From Rhizobium etli 8C-3 (lineage in GTDB: Bacteria; Pseudomonadota; Alphaproteobacteria; Rhizobiales; Rhizobiaceae), in the NCBI RefSeq assembly GCF_001908375.1, contig NZ_CP017241.1:2483001-2547000 (forward strand): a stretch of DNA of 64,000 nucleotides. Direction: 5' to 3'. Under the pieces are notes generated by a model. The model was not told the DNA's origin, ran no database searches, and was given only the letters and a program-made list of their open reading frames with translations. Below, piece by piece: positions 43,751 through 51,753 of the stretch (position 1 is the stretch's first letter; each line of letters starts with the position of its first letter). The position numbers and the translations under genes are program-made.

Positions 43751-43999
43751 TCAGTCCCGCGCTCCCTGCTCCAGCCCGTAGATATCGTCCGCAAGGTCGT
43801 CGGCACGCTTCAAGAACGCCGTATGTGCATGTTGCAGGCCTTGCCTGTAATAGGCGGCGCCGATCTCCTTGGCAAAGAAGTCGAGGACCAGTTCCGACCT
43901 GAGCAGCCCGACAGGATGATCCAGTTCCTTTTCGAAGAAGTGCTGGATACGCGCAATCAGCGCCGCCTTATCTTCTCTGGAAAAATCTATCGGCTTCAT
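43751..43999 (-). CDS. DUF2164 family small protein
   Basis: 82 residues; the ATG at 43999 has AGGAGA seven bases upstream and is preferred to the ATG at 44017. The whole chain matches DUF2164: KPIDFSREDKAALIARIQHFFEKELDHPVGLLRSELVLDFFAKEIGAAYYRQGLQHAHTAF. Function unknown; helical and soluble. Confidence 0.85.
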   Translation of the reverse strand: MKPIDFSREDKAALIARIQHFFEKELDHPVGLLRSELVLDFFAKEIGAAYYRQGLQHAHTAFLKRADDLADDIYGLEQGARD

Positions 44000-44128
44000 C
44001 GTCTTGTCTCCTGCCATTGTCTGAGGTTCACCGTTCAGCGAAATCGATCGGTCGATCAAGGAAATTCGATTGCGGCAGAGGCGATGGACACATAGAGCAG
44101 GTTCGTTTTTGAATGAGGACACGTGCCT

Positions 44129-44848
44129 ATGAGTCGCGCGGATTTCGTCGAGGGTTTGCGGGGCGGCTTCACCGTCGCCGTGGCGTCCGCGCCTTTCGCA
44201 GCGCTATTCGGCGCGCTTGCCGTTGATAACGGCATGTCGCTTTCCGAGCTGATGCTGATGAGCGCCACCGTCTATGCGGGTGCCAGCCAGATGGTCGGCA
44301 TCGAGCTTTTCGGAAACAACGTCCAGGCCTGGCTTATCGTCGCCTCCATTCTCGCCGTCAACTTTCGCCATGTTCTCTATTCGGCGGCAATCGCGCGCTA
44401 CGTACGCCATTTCACGCCGCTGCAGAAGTTCTTCACCTTCTTCCTGCTCGTTGACCCGCAATTCGCCGAGATGGTGAAGCGCGGCGAGGAGGGCAAGCCG
44501 GTCACCTTCATCTGGTACTTCGGCTTCGGCATCATCATCTACGTGCCCTGGGTTCTGGTCAGCCTTCTCGGCGGGCTGCTCGGCGGCTTCATCGGGGATC
44601 CGAAGGCGCTTGGCCTTGATATCCTGCTACCCGCTTATTTCCTTGGTATCGTCCTCGGCTTCCGCAACCGCTCCAACTTCCTGCCGGTCGCCCTCGTCAG
44701 CGCCGTCGCCTCTGCGATCGCCTACCACTATGTCGGGTCACCCTGGCATGTCAGCCTGGGCGCTGCGGCCGGCATCACCTTGGCTGCGCTGCTGCCATTG
44801 CCTGGCGCGCTCAAACCCGAACCAGAAAACGAACCGCACGAGGTCTGA
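44129..44848 (+). CDS. azlC: AzlC-family branched-chain amino acid exporter, large subunit
   Basis: 239 residues from the ATG at 44129, for which GAGGA has nine bases' spacing (a GTG two codons earlier is too close). The AzlC motifs FVEGLRGGFTVAVASAPFAALFGALAVDNGMS, MSATVYAGASQMVGIELFG and NFRHVLYSAAIARYV are present, with about seven helices. With AzlD it exports branched-chain amino acids. The gap to azlD is one base, so the two are coupled. Confidence 0.92.
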   Translation: MSRADFVEGLRGGFTVAVASAPFAALFGALAVDNGMSLSELMLMSATVYAGASQMVGIELFGNNVQAWLIVASILAVNFRHVLYSAAIARYVRHFTPLQKFFTFFLLVDPQFAEMVKRGEEGKPVTFIWYFGFGIIIYVPWVLVSLLGGLLGGFIGDPKALGLDILLPAYFLGIVLGFRNRSNFLPVALVSAVASAIAYHYVGSPWHVSLGAAAGITLAALLPLPGALKPEPENEPHEV

Positions 44849-44849
44849 C

Positions 44850-45158
44850 ATGGAATTCGATCTGCAGATGGTCCTTGTGATCCTCGCATCGGCTGTTGCG
44901 ACCTATGCAACACGTATTGGCGGCTATGTGCTCATCACCACCATGAAACGAATCCCACCGCGCATGGAGGCAGCCCTCAACGCCGTCCCTGCGGCAGTGC
45001 TGACGACCATCGTCGCACCGGCCTTCTTCGACGGCGGTTGGGATTCCAAGCTATCGCTTGTCGTCGCCCTCATCGTCGGTCTCAAGGTGTCGCACACCTG
45101 GATGCTCGTCGCGGCCTGGCTTGTCGTCATGGGCTGGCGCCGCACGGTCGGATTCTAG
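44850..45158 (+). CDS. azlD: AzlD-family branched-chain amino acid exporter, small subunit
   Basis: 102 residues with three helices: LVILASAVATYATRIGGYVLI, VPAAVLTTIVAPAFF and LVVALIVGLKVSHTWMLVAAWLVVMGW. It starts one base after azlC and completes the exporter. Convergent with the aminopeptidase gene. Confidence 0.92.
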   Translation: MEFDLQMVLVILASAVATYATRIGGYVLITTMKRIPPRMEAALNAVPAAVLTTIVAPAFFDGGWDSKLSLVVALIVGLKVSHTWMLVAAWLVVMGWRRTVGF

Positions 45159-45179
45159 GGCCGCGCGACGCGCCAAACC

Positions 45180-47015
45180 TCAGTATTCCAGCGGCAGCGT
45201 CGCATTCTCCAGCCACGACTTGACGTCCTGGTCGTGGATCAGCGGCATCAGCGCGTCGCGGGTGCGGGCATGATAGTCGTTGAACCAGTGCAGCTCGTCA
45301 TGCGTCAGCAGTTCGGGAATAACGATCGTGCGGTCGATCGGGCAGAAGGTCAGCGTCTCGAAGCCCAACATCGGCATGTCGCCGCCATCGATGTCTTCCG
45401 CCTCGCGCACATAGATCAGGTTTTCGATGCGGATGCCGAAGCTGCCCGGCCGGTAATAACCCGGCTCGTTGGAAAGGATCATGCCCGGCAGCAGCTCCTG
45501 CGTGGAAAGCCTCGATATGCGCTGCGGTCCCTCGTGCACGGAAAGATACGAGCCGACGCCATGGCCGGTGCCGTGCCCGAAATCGACGCCCGCCCGCCAG
45601 AGCGCAATGCGCGCCAGCGGATCGAGATCGCAGCCCCGAGTGCCTTTCGGAAAGCGCGCCGTGCTGATCTGGATCATGCCTTTCAGCACCAGTGTGAAAA
45701 AGCGCTTCTGCTCATCCGAGACCGCGCCGATGCCGACGGTGCGGGTGATGTCGGTAGTGCCATTGATGTATTGGGCGCCGGAATCGATCAGGAAAAGCTC
45801 CCCGGCATTGATTGTCCGGTCTGTATCGACCGTCACGCGGTAGTGCATGATCGCGGCATGCTCGCCGGCGCCGGAAATCGTGTCGAATGAAATATCCTTG
45901 AGCGGGTTCTGCATGTTTTGGCCGACGCTGGCGCGCACGGCCTCCAGCTTCTCGGCCGCGGCAATCTCCGTCACCGTGCCCGGCCTTTCCTGCGACAGCC
46001 AGTAGAGGAACTCGACCATCGCCGCACCGTCCTGCAGGTGGGCCGCCGCCGAGCCGTTGAGTTCGACGCTGTTCTTCACCGCCCGCGGCAGCTTGGCAGG
46101 ATCGTTACCCTCCACCACTTCGCCGCCCGACTTGCGGATGATGTCGGCAAGCGCATGGGAGGCGATGTCCGGATCGATCATAACCCGGCCGCCATCCTTC
46201 GACACGGCAGCAAGGCGCTCGTCAAGCGAAGACGGCGGCAGCTGCACGCATATCTGCGCCAGGTAAGCTTCCGGCTCGATGCTTGTCTTGCGCTTATCAA
46301 GGAACAGCTCAGCCTTGCCGTCGGCATGGATGATCGCACGGGCAAGAGGATGCGGCGTATGCGGAACGTCGGCACCGCGTATGTTGAAGATCCACGCAAT
46401 CGAAGACGGATCGGCAATGAGCACGGCTGCCGCATTCTTCTTGGCAAGATCGGCAGCGATCGTCGCGATCTTGTCCTTTGCCAGCACGCCGGCCTGGACG
46501 ACATTGTGGATGACCACGGCCCCGAGCGGTTCGGCCGGCCGGTCCGTCCAGAGCCTGTCGAGCGGATTGTGCGGCAGGATCACCAGCGTGCCGCCGATCT
46601 CGGAAAGCGCCTTTTCAAGACGCCGCACGTCGGCGCCGGAATGCAGCCACGGATCGATGCCAAGACGCATTCCCTGCTTGCCGTTCTTGGGAATCCAGAC
46701 ATGCGGCGGCTCGTTGACGAGGTCGCCGCCGGTAAAGACGGAACCATCAACCTGCTCGGCAAGCTGCGTGACGTAGCGGCCGTCGACGAAAATGATCGCC
46801 TGGCTATGGGTGATGAGCGCAATTCCCGCAGACCCGGTAAAGCCGGTCAGCCACGCCAGGCGCTCGGCGCATGCCGGCACATATTCGCCGTTGTACTCGT
46901 CAGCACGCGGCACGAGAAAGGCGTCGATGCCGAGCTCCTCGAAACTGGCGCGCAGCCGCCCGACCCGATCGCGGCCGAATTGTGGCGTGGAAGTAACCTC
47001 AAATGACTGGAACAT
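45180..47015 (-). CDS. Aminopeptidase P family metallopeptidase (M24B)
   Basis: 611 residues. Two creatinase N-terminal domains (RLRASFEELGIDAFLVPRADEYNGEYVPACAERLAWLTGFTGSAG and a second after about 180) precede the pita-bread catalytic domain with metal ligands in LFLIDSGAQYINGTTDITRT, FGHGTGHGVGSYLSVHEGP, ILSNEPGYY and IRIENLIYV. This long three-domain form removes N-terminal residues before proline. The ATG at 47015 is chosen; the 18-residue upstream extension is not supported. Divergent from the small peptide gene. Confidence 0.93.
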   Translation of the reverse strand: MFQSFEVTSTPQFGRDRVGRLRASFEELGIDAFLVPRADEYNGEYVPACAERLAWLTGFTGSAGIALITHSQAIIFVDGRYVTQLAEQVDGSVFTGGDLVNEPPHVWIPKNGKQGMRLGIDPWLHSGADVRRLEKALSEIGGTLVILPHNPLDRLWTDRPAEPLGAVVIHNVVQAGVLAKDKIATIAADLAKKNAAAVLIADPSSIAWIFNIRGADVPHTPHPLARAIIHADGKAELFLDKRKTSIEPEAYLAQICVQLPPSSLDERLAAVSKDGGRVMIDPDIASHALADIIRKSGGEVVEGNDPAKLPRAVKNSVELNGSAAAHLQDGAAMVEFLYWLSQERPGTVTEIAAAEKLEAVRASVGQNMQNPLKDISFDTISGAGEHAAIMHYRVTVDTDRTINAGELFLIDSGAQYINGTTDITRTVGIGAVSDEQKRFFTLVLKGMIQISTARFPKGTRGCDLDPLARIALWRAGVDFGHGTGHGVGSYLSVHEGPQRISRLSTQELLPGMILSNEPGYYRPGSFGIRIENLIYVREAEDIDGGDMPMLGFETLTFCPIDRTIVIPELLTHDELHWFNDYHARTRDALMPLIHDQDVKSWLENATLPLEY

Positions 47016-47165
47016 CCTGAAAAACCCAATACCTATATAGACGAATCCGCCGAAAAGCGGGCAGCCCATGTTACCGGAAAATCAGGGCAAGGGGAGAAAA
47101 AGCAGCCACTCTCCCCTATCTGGGCCGCTCGATATTTGGCAGAAATGTGACAAGGAAAGCAAAAC

Positions 47166-47181
47166 TGGCATGCTTTATGCA
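47166..47181 (+). promoter_or_regulatory. Sigma-54-like -24/-12 element
   Basis: TGGCATG, four bases, ATGCA has GG and GC with the twelve-base offset of RpoN promoters (TGGCAC-N5-TTGC), one mismatch in the -12 part. It lies about 113 bases before the small peptide gene and reads towards it. Such matches occur by chance, so support is modest. Confidence 0.35.
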
Positions 47182-47293
47182 TTTAGCGCATGGCTCCCAT
47201 GAGCGAAAGCCTCTGCCTAAGGATCTGGGAATAGTTATATACGGCGCATCAAGCGGTTCGGAAATCGAGCCTGCAACGAAAGGGAAATGAAAA

Positions 47294-47467
47294 ATGACTG
47301 CCTCTCTGTCGCGCTTCGCTTACAGCAGCCCGGTGCAGGCTGGCGAACGCCAGACAGTGCATCACGTCATCGGTGCCCGCCGCCCGCTCAATGGGGATAG
47401 CCTCAAGATGCTCGGCACGGGCCACAAGGTTACACATCACAAGGGTGTACCCAGCTACGCGTTCTGA
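47294..47467 (+). CDS. Small protein of 57 residues, unknown function
   Basis: Starts MTASLSRFAYSSPVQAGERQ and ends HHKGVPSYAF, basic and His-rich. A strong AAGGGAA ribosome-binding site lies about ten bases before the ATG. The frame is too short for a routine ORF cut-off. It is followed within 10 bases by the sRNA hairpins and terminator, so it could share their transcript. No family is recognised. Confidence 0.6.
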   Translation: MTASLSRFAYSSPVQAGERQTVHHVIGARRPLNGDSLKMLGTGHKVTHHKGVPSYAF

Positions 47468-47474
47468 GCTATTT

Positions 47475-47613
47475 GCCGCTTCGTTTCTCCTCCTCCCTCA
47501 ACGGACCGGCAATCAGAACTGTAGAGCCCGCTCGAGCGCTCCTCCTCCTTCGAGCTCGCGGGCATGGCCGTTTAACGGTCGAAGGCGGTGCCAATGGCAC
47601 CGCCTTCATTTTT
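47475..47613 (+). ncRNA. Candidate small RNA with two anti-Shine-Dalgarno loops (alpha-r14 / NfeR1-like)
   Basis: Hairpin 1 (47475-47510): GCCG and CGTT-type arms, 14-base loop containing CCTCCTCCC. Hairpin 2 (47526-47563): GCCCGC/GCGGGC plus GAGC/GCTC, loop containing CCTCCTCCT. A strong terminator hairpin closes the RNA. Rhizobial alpha-r14 sRNAs such as NfeR1 are known for this arrangement with the unpaired motif CCUCCUCCC that targets ribosome-binding sites. The 5' end is not defined by a clear promoter, so it may be processed from the upstream small-protein mRNA. Confidence 0.7.
47581..47613 (+). terminator. Rho-independent terminator of the sRNA / small-protein transcript
   Basis: GAAGGCGGTGCC, loop AAT, GGCACCGCCTTC: twelve perfect pairs, followed by ATTTTT. 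It lies ten bases before the stop of the convergent prmA gene; on the other strand there is no T run, so it serves the plus strand. Confidence 0.88.
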
Positions 47614-47622
47614 GCCGACAGC

Positions 47623-48498
47623 TTACGGACGGTCCAGATGGATCGTCACCCAGCCGTTCCGCCAGATGGTGCGGACGTGGCGGAGCTTTGCACCGTTATA
47701 GGCCGAAAGCACCTTCCAGCGCTGTTCTGCGAGGATGCCGGACAGGATCACCGAGCCGCAAGGCGCCAGGTGCTGGGCCAGCTTCGGCGCCATCTTGATC
47801 AGCGGCCGTGCCAGAATATTGGCGATGATGAGGTCGAACGGCCCGTGTTCGGCAAATGCCGTCGAATGAAAACCTGGCGCAGTCTTCGCAACGATTCCCG
47901 AGGCAATGCCGTTCCGGCGTACGTTTTCGGCCGCGACACGCGTGGCGATCGGGTCGATGTCGGTTGCGAGAACCGGGATCTTCTTGAGCTTTCTCACCGC
48001 AATCGCCAGGACGCCGCTGCCCGTGCCGAGGTCCAGCGCATTGCCGACGGGGCGCGAACGCAACACGCTGTCGATTACCTCCAGGCAGCCGGAGGTCGTG
48101 CCGTGATGGCCGGTGCCGAAGGCCTGCCCAGCATCGATCTCGATGCCGATATCGCCGGGGCGGACCCTGCCGCGGTCATGCGAGCCATGCACCAGGAAGC
48201 GCCCTGCCCGAACAGGCCTCAGGCCCTCAAGGGACTTCGCCACCCAATCGATATCGGGAATGACTTCGCGCTCGACCGTCAGGTCGGGGAACGCCTTCAG
48301 CGCCTCCTCGACGCGAAGGCGAACCTCATCTTCGTCCTCCCTCATCATATAGACGGAGGCTTCCCAGATATCCTTCTTCTCATCGATCTCGGTCGTCGCA
48401 ATCGCGAAGTCTTCTTCACCGAAAACTTCCGTCAGAAGATCGAGAACCTGCCCGGCCTTCTTTTCAGCCGTCGTCACAAACAGGCGAATTTCACTCAC
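47623..48498 (-). CDS. prmA: Ribosomal protein L11 methyltransferase
   Basis: 291 residues from a GTG at 48498 with AGGA upstream. The N-terminal L11-recognition domain is followed by the SAM-binding core: IDAGQAFGTGHHGTTSGCLE, ALDLGTGSGVLAIAV (motif I), VLATDIDPIATRVAAENVRRNG and the catalytic-loop-like DLIIANILARPLIKMAP. It trimethylates L11 lysines and its N-terminus. Confidence 0.95.
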   Translation of the reverse strand: MSEIRLFVTTAEKKAGQVLDLLTEVFGEEDFAIATTEIDEKKDIWEASVYMMREDEDEVRLRVEEALKAFPDLTVEREVIPDIDWVAKSLEGLRPVRAGRFLVHGSHDRGRVRPGDIGIEIDAGQAFGTGHHGTTSGCLEVIDSVLRSRPVGNALDLGTGSGVLAIAVRKLKKIPVLATDIDPIATRVAAENVRRNGIASGIVAKTAPGFHSTAFAEHGPFDLIIANILARPLIKMAPKLAQHLAPCGSVILSGILAEQRWKVLSAYNGAKLRHVRTIWRNGWVTIHLDRP

Positions 48499-48515
48499 TC
48501 GAACTTATCCTATTT

Positions 48516-48776
48516 CTATTGCGCGCCGTCGATCCAGACTGGCGGCGGTCTATCATAACCGGCAACGCTGCGAAGGATTGCGTCAGCGGCCCGGGAAGAT
48601 GAAAGCGAGGTCAGCGTTCGCGCGATGCCAAGCGCCCGGCTTTGCGAAAGCGGCACCGGTCCTAAAGCGCTGTCAACGATTCGCGGTCGAAAGCCTCGCC
48701 GGGCAAGCTCGATTGCTGCTGCAAGACCCGTCGCGCCGGCACCGGCGATCAGGATGCTGCGATGCCCGGCCCCCAT
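48516..48776 (-). pseudogene. Truncated FAD-dependent monooxygenase (N-terminal fragment)
   Basis: 86 residues. SILIAGAGATGLAAAIELARRGFRPRIVD is the FAD-binding Rossmann motif with its GxGxxG, and SQSRALGIARTLTSL matches the next conserved stretch of aromatic-ring monooxygenases. The normal protein has about 400-550 residues; here the frame ends after GYDRPPPVWIDGAQ, so almost all of the substrate and second FAD motifs are missing. It is probably the relic of an internal deletion, lying 4 bases before the SCO gene end. Confidence 0.7.
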
Positions 48777-48780
48777 GGTT

Positions 48781-49386
48781 TCATCCCTTGCTGATCAAAT
48801 TCTCCAGCTTCTTTACCGCCGTGTCCGGATTTTCGCCATAGGCGATCGTGCCGGCGAAACGGCCCTCGGAATCAAGGAGGAAGACGGACGCCGTGTGATC
48901 CATCGTATATTCGCCATTCGGATCCTTCTCATCGACCGGCACCTTCTTGGCGTAGACGCGGAAGCCCTTGATGACGTCGGTCACCTTCTCCGGCGGACCG
49001 GATATGCCCGTGATGCGCTTCGAAACGTTCGAGACATACTGGTTCATGATTTCCGGCGTGTCTCGCTCCGGATCGACCGTAACGAAATAGGCCTGTATTT
49101 TGTCGCCAGCCGGATCGACTTTTTCCATCCAGCCATTGAGCTCGAAGAGCGTCGTCGGGCACACCTCGGGGCAATGCGTGAAGCCGAAGAAGACCGCGCT
49201 CGGCTTGCCGCGCAAGGCCTGCTCGGTGATCGGCTCGCCGCTTTGCGAAACGAGCGAGAAAGGAACGCCGTAGGGCCCATCGGCGAGCGGCATATCCCTC
49301 GTCTTCGTGATGTTCAGCGTCAGCCATCCGAGCACCGCCGCGACGATGATGACGGCCACCCAAACAGCAACACGGAAATTCTTCAT
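48781..49386 (-). CDS. SCO1/SenC family copper chaperone
   Basis: 201 residues from the ATG at 49386. One N-terminal membrane anchor (VWVAVIIVAAVLGWLTL) precedes a thioredoxin-like domain. Copper ligands: Cys72 and Cys76 in FTHCPEVCPTT and His164 in TMDHTASVFLLD; VTVDPERDTPE is also typical. It delivers copper to the CuA site of cytochrome oxidase on the periplasmic side. Confidence 0.94.
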   Translation of the reverse strand: MKNFRVAVWVAVIIVAAVLGWLTLNITKTRDMPLADGPYGVPFSLVSQSGEPITEQALRGKPSAVFFGFTHCPEVCPTTLFELNGWMEKVDPAGDKIQAYFVTVDPERDTPEIMNQYVSNVSKRITGISGPPEKVTDVIKGFRVYAKKVPVDEKDPNGEYTMDHTASVFLLDSEGRFAGTIAYGENPDTAVKKLENLISKG

Positions 49387-49544
49387 GTCTGCGACCCCTG
49401 AAAGCAAGCGGACGACGCAGTCCGCAACTGCCCGCCTGATAGCTCGTCGGCGCCACGCACGCAATTCAACATCCCGTTTTCCTGCACGTGATCAATTGCC
49501 TCACCCTTCGCTTTGGCAGATGTTTTGCACAACCGCCGTTCCCG

Positions 49545-49823
49545 TTAAATCAATCGTAACCTCTGCGAGCGAAAAATCCATCGGAGTGAAAGACAACAAT
49601 ACTGCCGCCAGCCACAGACGCCGAAATTCGATCCGACTGGGTAGGCAGTTCAAGACCGGCGAGGGCATGAACGCCCGTCACCCGCCGCGAGAAGCAACCG
49701 CCGCCTCGCATCCGAGACCTTCACCTGCATGGAGCCTGATTGGCAAAGTCGCGGGCGCATTCATTGGCGGCGCCGCCGCCAAAGCCGTGGCCGCTCTGGC
49801 CGGAGACAACTGGGAAGAATCTG
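49545..49823 (+). pseudogene. C-terminal remnant of a methyl-accepting chemotaxis protein
   Basis: One frame reads VTSASEKSIGVKDNNTAASH, then RLGRQFKTGEG, then RPSPAWSLIGKVAGAFIGGAAAK and AGDNWEES just before the cheW start. These match, in order, the end of the MCP signalling domain, the post-domain FKTG linker and the rhizobial tail ending in the CheR-binding pentapeptide NWEEF. The final Phe and stop appear lost by deletion of one T (GAATCTGA for GAATTCTGA), so the frame now runs on into cheW. The receptor body is absent. Confidence 0.65.
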
Positions 49824-49826
49824 ATC

Positions 49827-50294
49827 ATGACAAGCGCCATCATCACACAGGCCGGTTCCCATCTCGAAATCGTTTCCTTTCATCTCGCAGAACAGGAATT
49901 CTGCATCGACATCATGGCGATCCGCGAAATCCGCGGATGGGCGCCAGTGACGCCAATGCCGCATACGCCGCCCTACGTGCTTGGCCTCATCAACCTTCGC
50001 GGTGCAGTGATCCCGGTCATCGACATGGCATGCCGTCTCGGCATGAAGATGACGGAGCCGTCGGAACGCTCCGCCATCATCGTCACCGACATCGCCGGCA
50101 AGCTCGTCGGTCTCCTCGTCGAGCAGGTTTCCGACATGATGACCATCAAGAGCGAGGACCTGCAACCGCCGCCGGAAATCATCCCGGAAGCCCAGCGCGC
50201 CTTCTGCCGCGGTATCGTGGCATTGGAAAAGACCATGGTCTGCTTCCTCAACCTCGACACCGTCATCGCCGATGAGCTGGCGCAGGCTGCGTAA
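49827..50294 (+). CDS. cheW: Chemotaxis coupling protein CheW
   Basis: 155 residues from the ATG at 49827. CheW core: EIVSFHLAEQEFCIDIMAIREIRGWAPVTPMPHTPPYVLGLINLRGAVIPVIDMACRLG, then IIVTDIAGKLVGLLVEQVSDMMTI and FCRGIVALEKTMVCFLNLD. It links receptors to CheA. Its only neighbour of the same pathway is the decayed receptor tail directly upstream; no cheA, cheR or cheY is present, so it must act with partners encoded elsewhere. Confidence 0.94.
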   Translation: MTSAIITQAGSHLEIVSFHLAEQEFCIDIMAIREIRGWAPVTPMPHTPPYVLGLINLRGAVIPVIDMACRLGMKMTEPSERSAIIVTDIAGKLVGLLVEQVSDMMTIKSEDLQPPPEIIPEAQRAFCRGIVALEKTMVCFLNLDTVIADELAQAA

Positions 50295-50348
50295 TCAGCC
50301 TTCCGCTCGGAACGCGCTGGCGAAGTTGGCGAAAGGAGGACCTTTTCG

Positions 50349-50843
50349 CTATTGCGGCTTGGCGTTCTTCCAGGTGACGTTCTGGCCATAGAGCGGGATC
50401 GTCGAGATCGACATCTTCGCCGAGCCATCTGTCAGTTCGCGCGAATGTGCGAGATAGATCAGCGTGTCGTTGGTCTTGTCGTAGATGCGGTTGACGACCA
50501 GTTTCTTCCAGATGAGCGACATGCCCGCCTTGAACACCTCGTCGCCATCTCTGGAGAGATTGATGTCACCGATCTCGATCGGTCCCGTCTGGCGGCAGGC
50601 GATCGAATTGTTCGAAGGATCCTCGAACCAGTTGCCGTTTTTCATCCGGTCGATCACGCTGCGGTCGAAATAAGTGACGTGGCAGGTCACGCCCTTCACC
50701 TGCGGATCGGCGATGGCATCGACGATGATGTCGTTGCCGATCCAGTCGACCCCGACCTTGCCGACAACCTCGGCAGACGCCGCACCTGCGCCAAGCGCGG
50801 CAACCGAAGCGGCGGAAAGAACAAGCTTGCGCAAAGTGGACAT
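50349..50843 (-). CDS. creA: CreA family protein
   Basis: 164 residues from the ATG at 50843. A signal peptide (LVLSAASVAALGAGAASA) precedes the CreA domain: VGKVGVDWIGNDIIVDAIADPQVKGVTCHVTYFDRS, NSIACRQTGPIEIGDINLS and IYDKTNDTLIYLAHSRELTDGSAKMSISTIPLY. A periplasmic protein widely conserved in proteobacteria, function unknown. Confidence 0.93.
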   Translation of the reverse strand: MSTLRKLVLSAASVAALGAGAASAEVVGKVGVDWIGNDIIVDAIADPQVKGVTCHVTYFDRSVIDRMKNGNWFEDPSNNSIACRQTGPIEIGDINLSRDGDEVFKAGMSLIWKKLVVNRIYDKTNDTLIYLAHSRELTDGSAKMSISTIPLYGQNVTWKNAKPQ

Positions 50844-50907
50844 GGCGGCTCCCTGAATAATCCGCTTCACTAGATAATTACGGTCACCGCCAAAACAAGG
50901 AAGCTGG

Positions 50908-51498
50908 CTATGCCTTGCGGCAGGTGCAGGGCTCGTAACCGTTTGCCATAAGCCTGCCGGGCCGCATGCCGATTGCCGCGGGAATCGCATGCACTGCAGC
51001 GGCCTTGACAGCCCTTGCCATCTCGATCGCCGCATGCGCGCAGACGGCAGCATCCTCCGCGGCGTTGTGGTGGGAAAAGCGCAGGCCCAGATGCTCGGCA
51101 ATCACGTTCAATCTGTGCGAGAGGAACTGCGGCCAGATGCGCTGCGCCATCTTGAGGCTGCAGAGATAGGTGAGTTCCGGATATGACTGGCGATAAAGGT
51201 CGAGCGAAGCGCGCCAGACGCTGAAATCGAAGGCGGCGTTGTGCGCGATCATCATCGCGCCTTGGAATTCATCATGGAACTCGTCCATGACTTCCGGAAA
51301 TTCCGGCGCATCTTCCACATGCTCGGGCCTGATGCCGTGGATTGCAATATTCATCCCGGAAAAACGCATATCCTTCGGCCGGATCAGCCGCTCCTCGACA
51401 CGAGTGATCCTGCCCTCCTCGATCCAGGCAAGCCCGAGCGAACACGCGCTGCCGCGCTGCTCATTGGCCGTTTCGAAATCGATGGCTATGGTCTTCAA
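50908..51498 (-). CDS. 3'-5' exonuclease of the DEDDh (DnaQ-like) family
   Basis: 196 residues. Exo I: AIDFETAN (Asp and Glu ligands); Exo II: MIAHNAAFDFSVW; Exo III: SHHNAAEDAAVCAHAAIEM, with the His and Asp of the DEDDh type. It is not the polymerase III epsilon subunit by length and pattern, but a free-standing exonuclease. A Cys pair at the very end (EPCTCRK) is unusual. Confidence 0.9.
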   Translation of the reverse strand: MKTIAIDFETANEQRGSACSLGLAWIEEGRITRVEERLIRPKDMRFSGMNIAIHGIRPEHVEDAPEFPEVMDEFHDEFQGAMMIAHNAAFDFSVWRASLDLYRQSYPELTYLCSLKMAQRIWPQFLSHRLNVIAEHLGLRFSHHNAAEDAAVCAHAAIEMARAVKAAAVHAIPAAIGMRPGRLMANGYEPCTCRKA

Positions 51499-51753
51499 GG
51501 CTGCTCCGCGATTCTTTCGTCAAGACATGCATATCGCGCGGCTATAGCCAGGCAAATGCCGCCGGTTGACTTTCGAGAAAGGATCAACGACTTTTTGCTG
51601 ATGAACGGACCAGACATCATTCTTACTGCCGTCCATAAGACCACGACCCATGCAGGGTGCGGGGCAGCATTGGCACGTTAACAGTCCGATCAGTCCCGAA
51701 ACCCTGCCGAGGCGAGCAGGGTTCGAAGTCTGCTCTCCTCTTTCAAATTCAAG

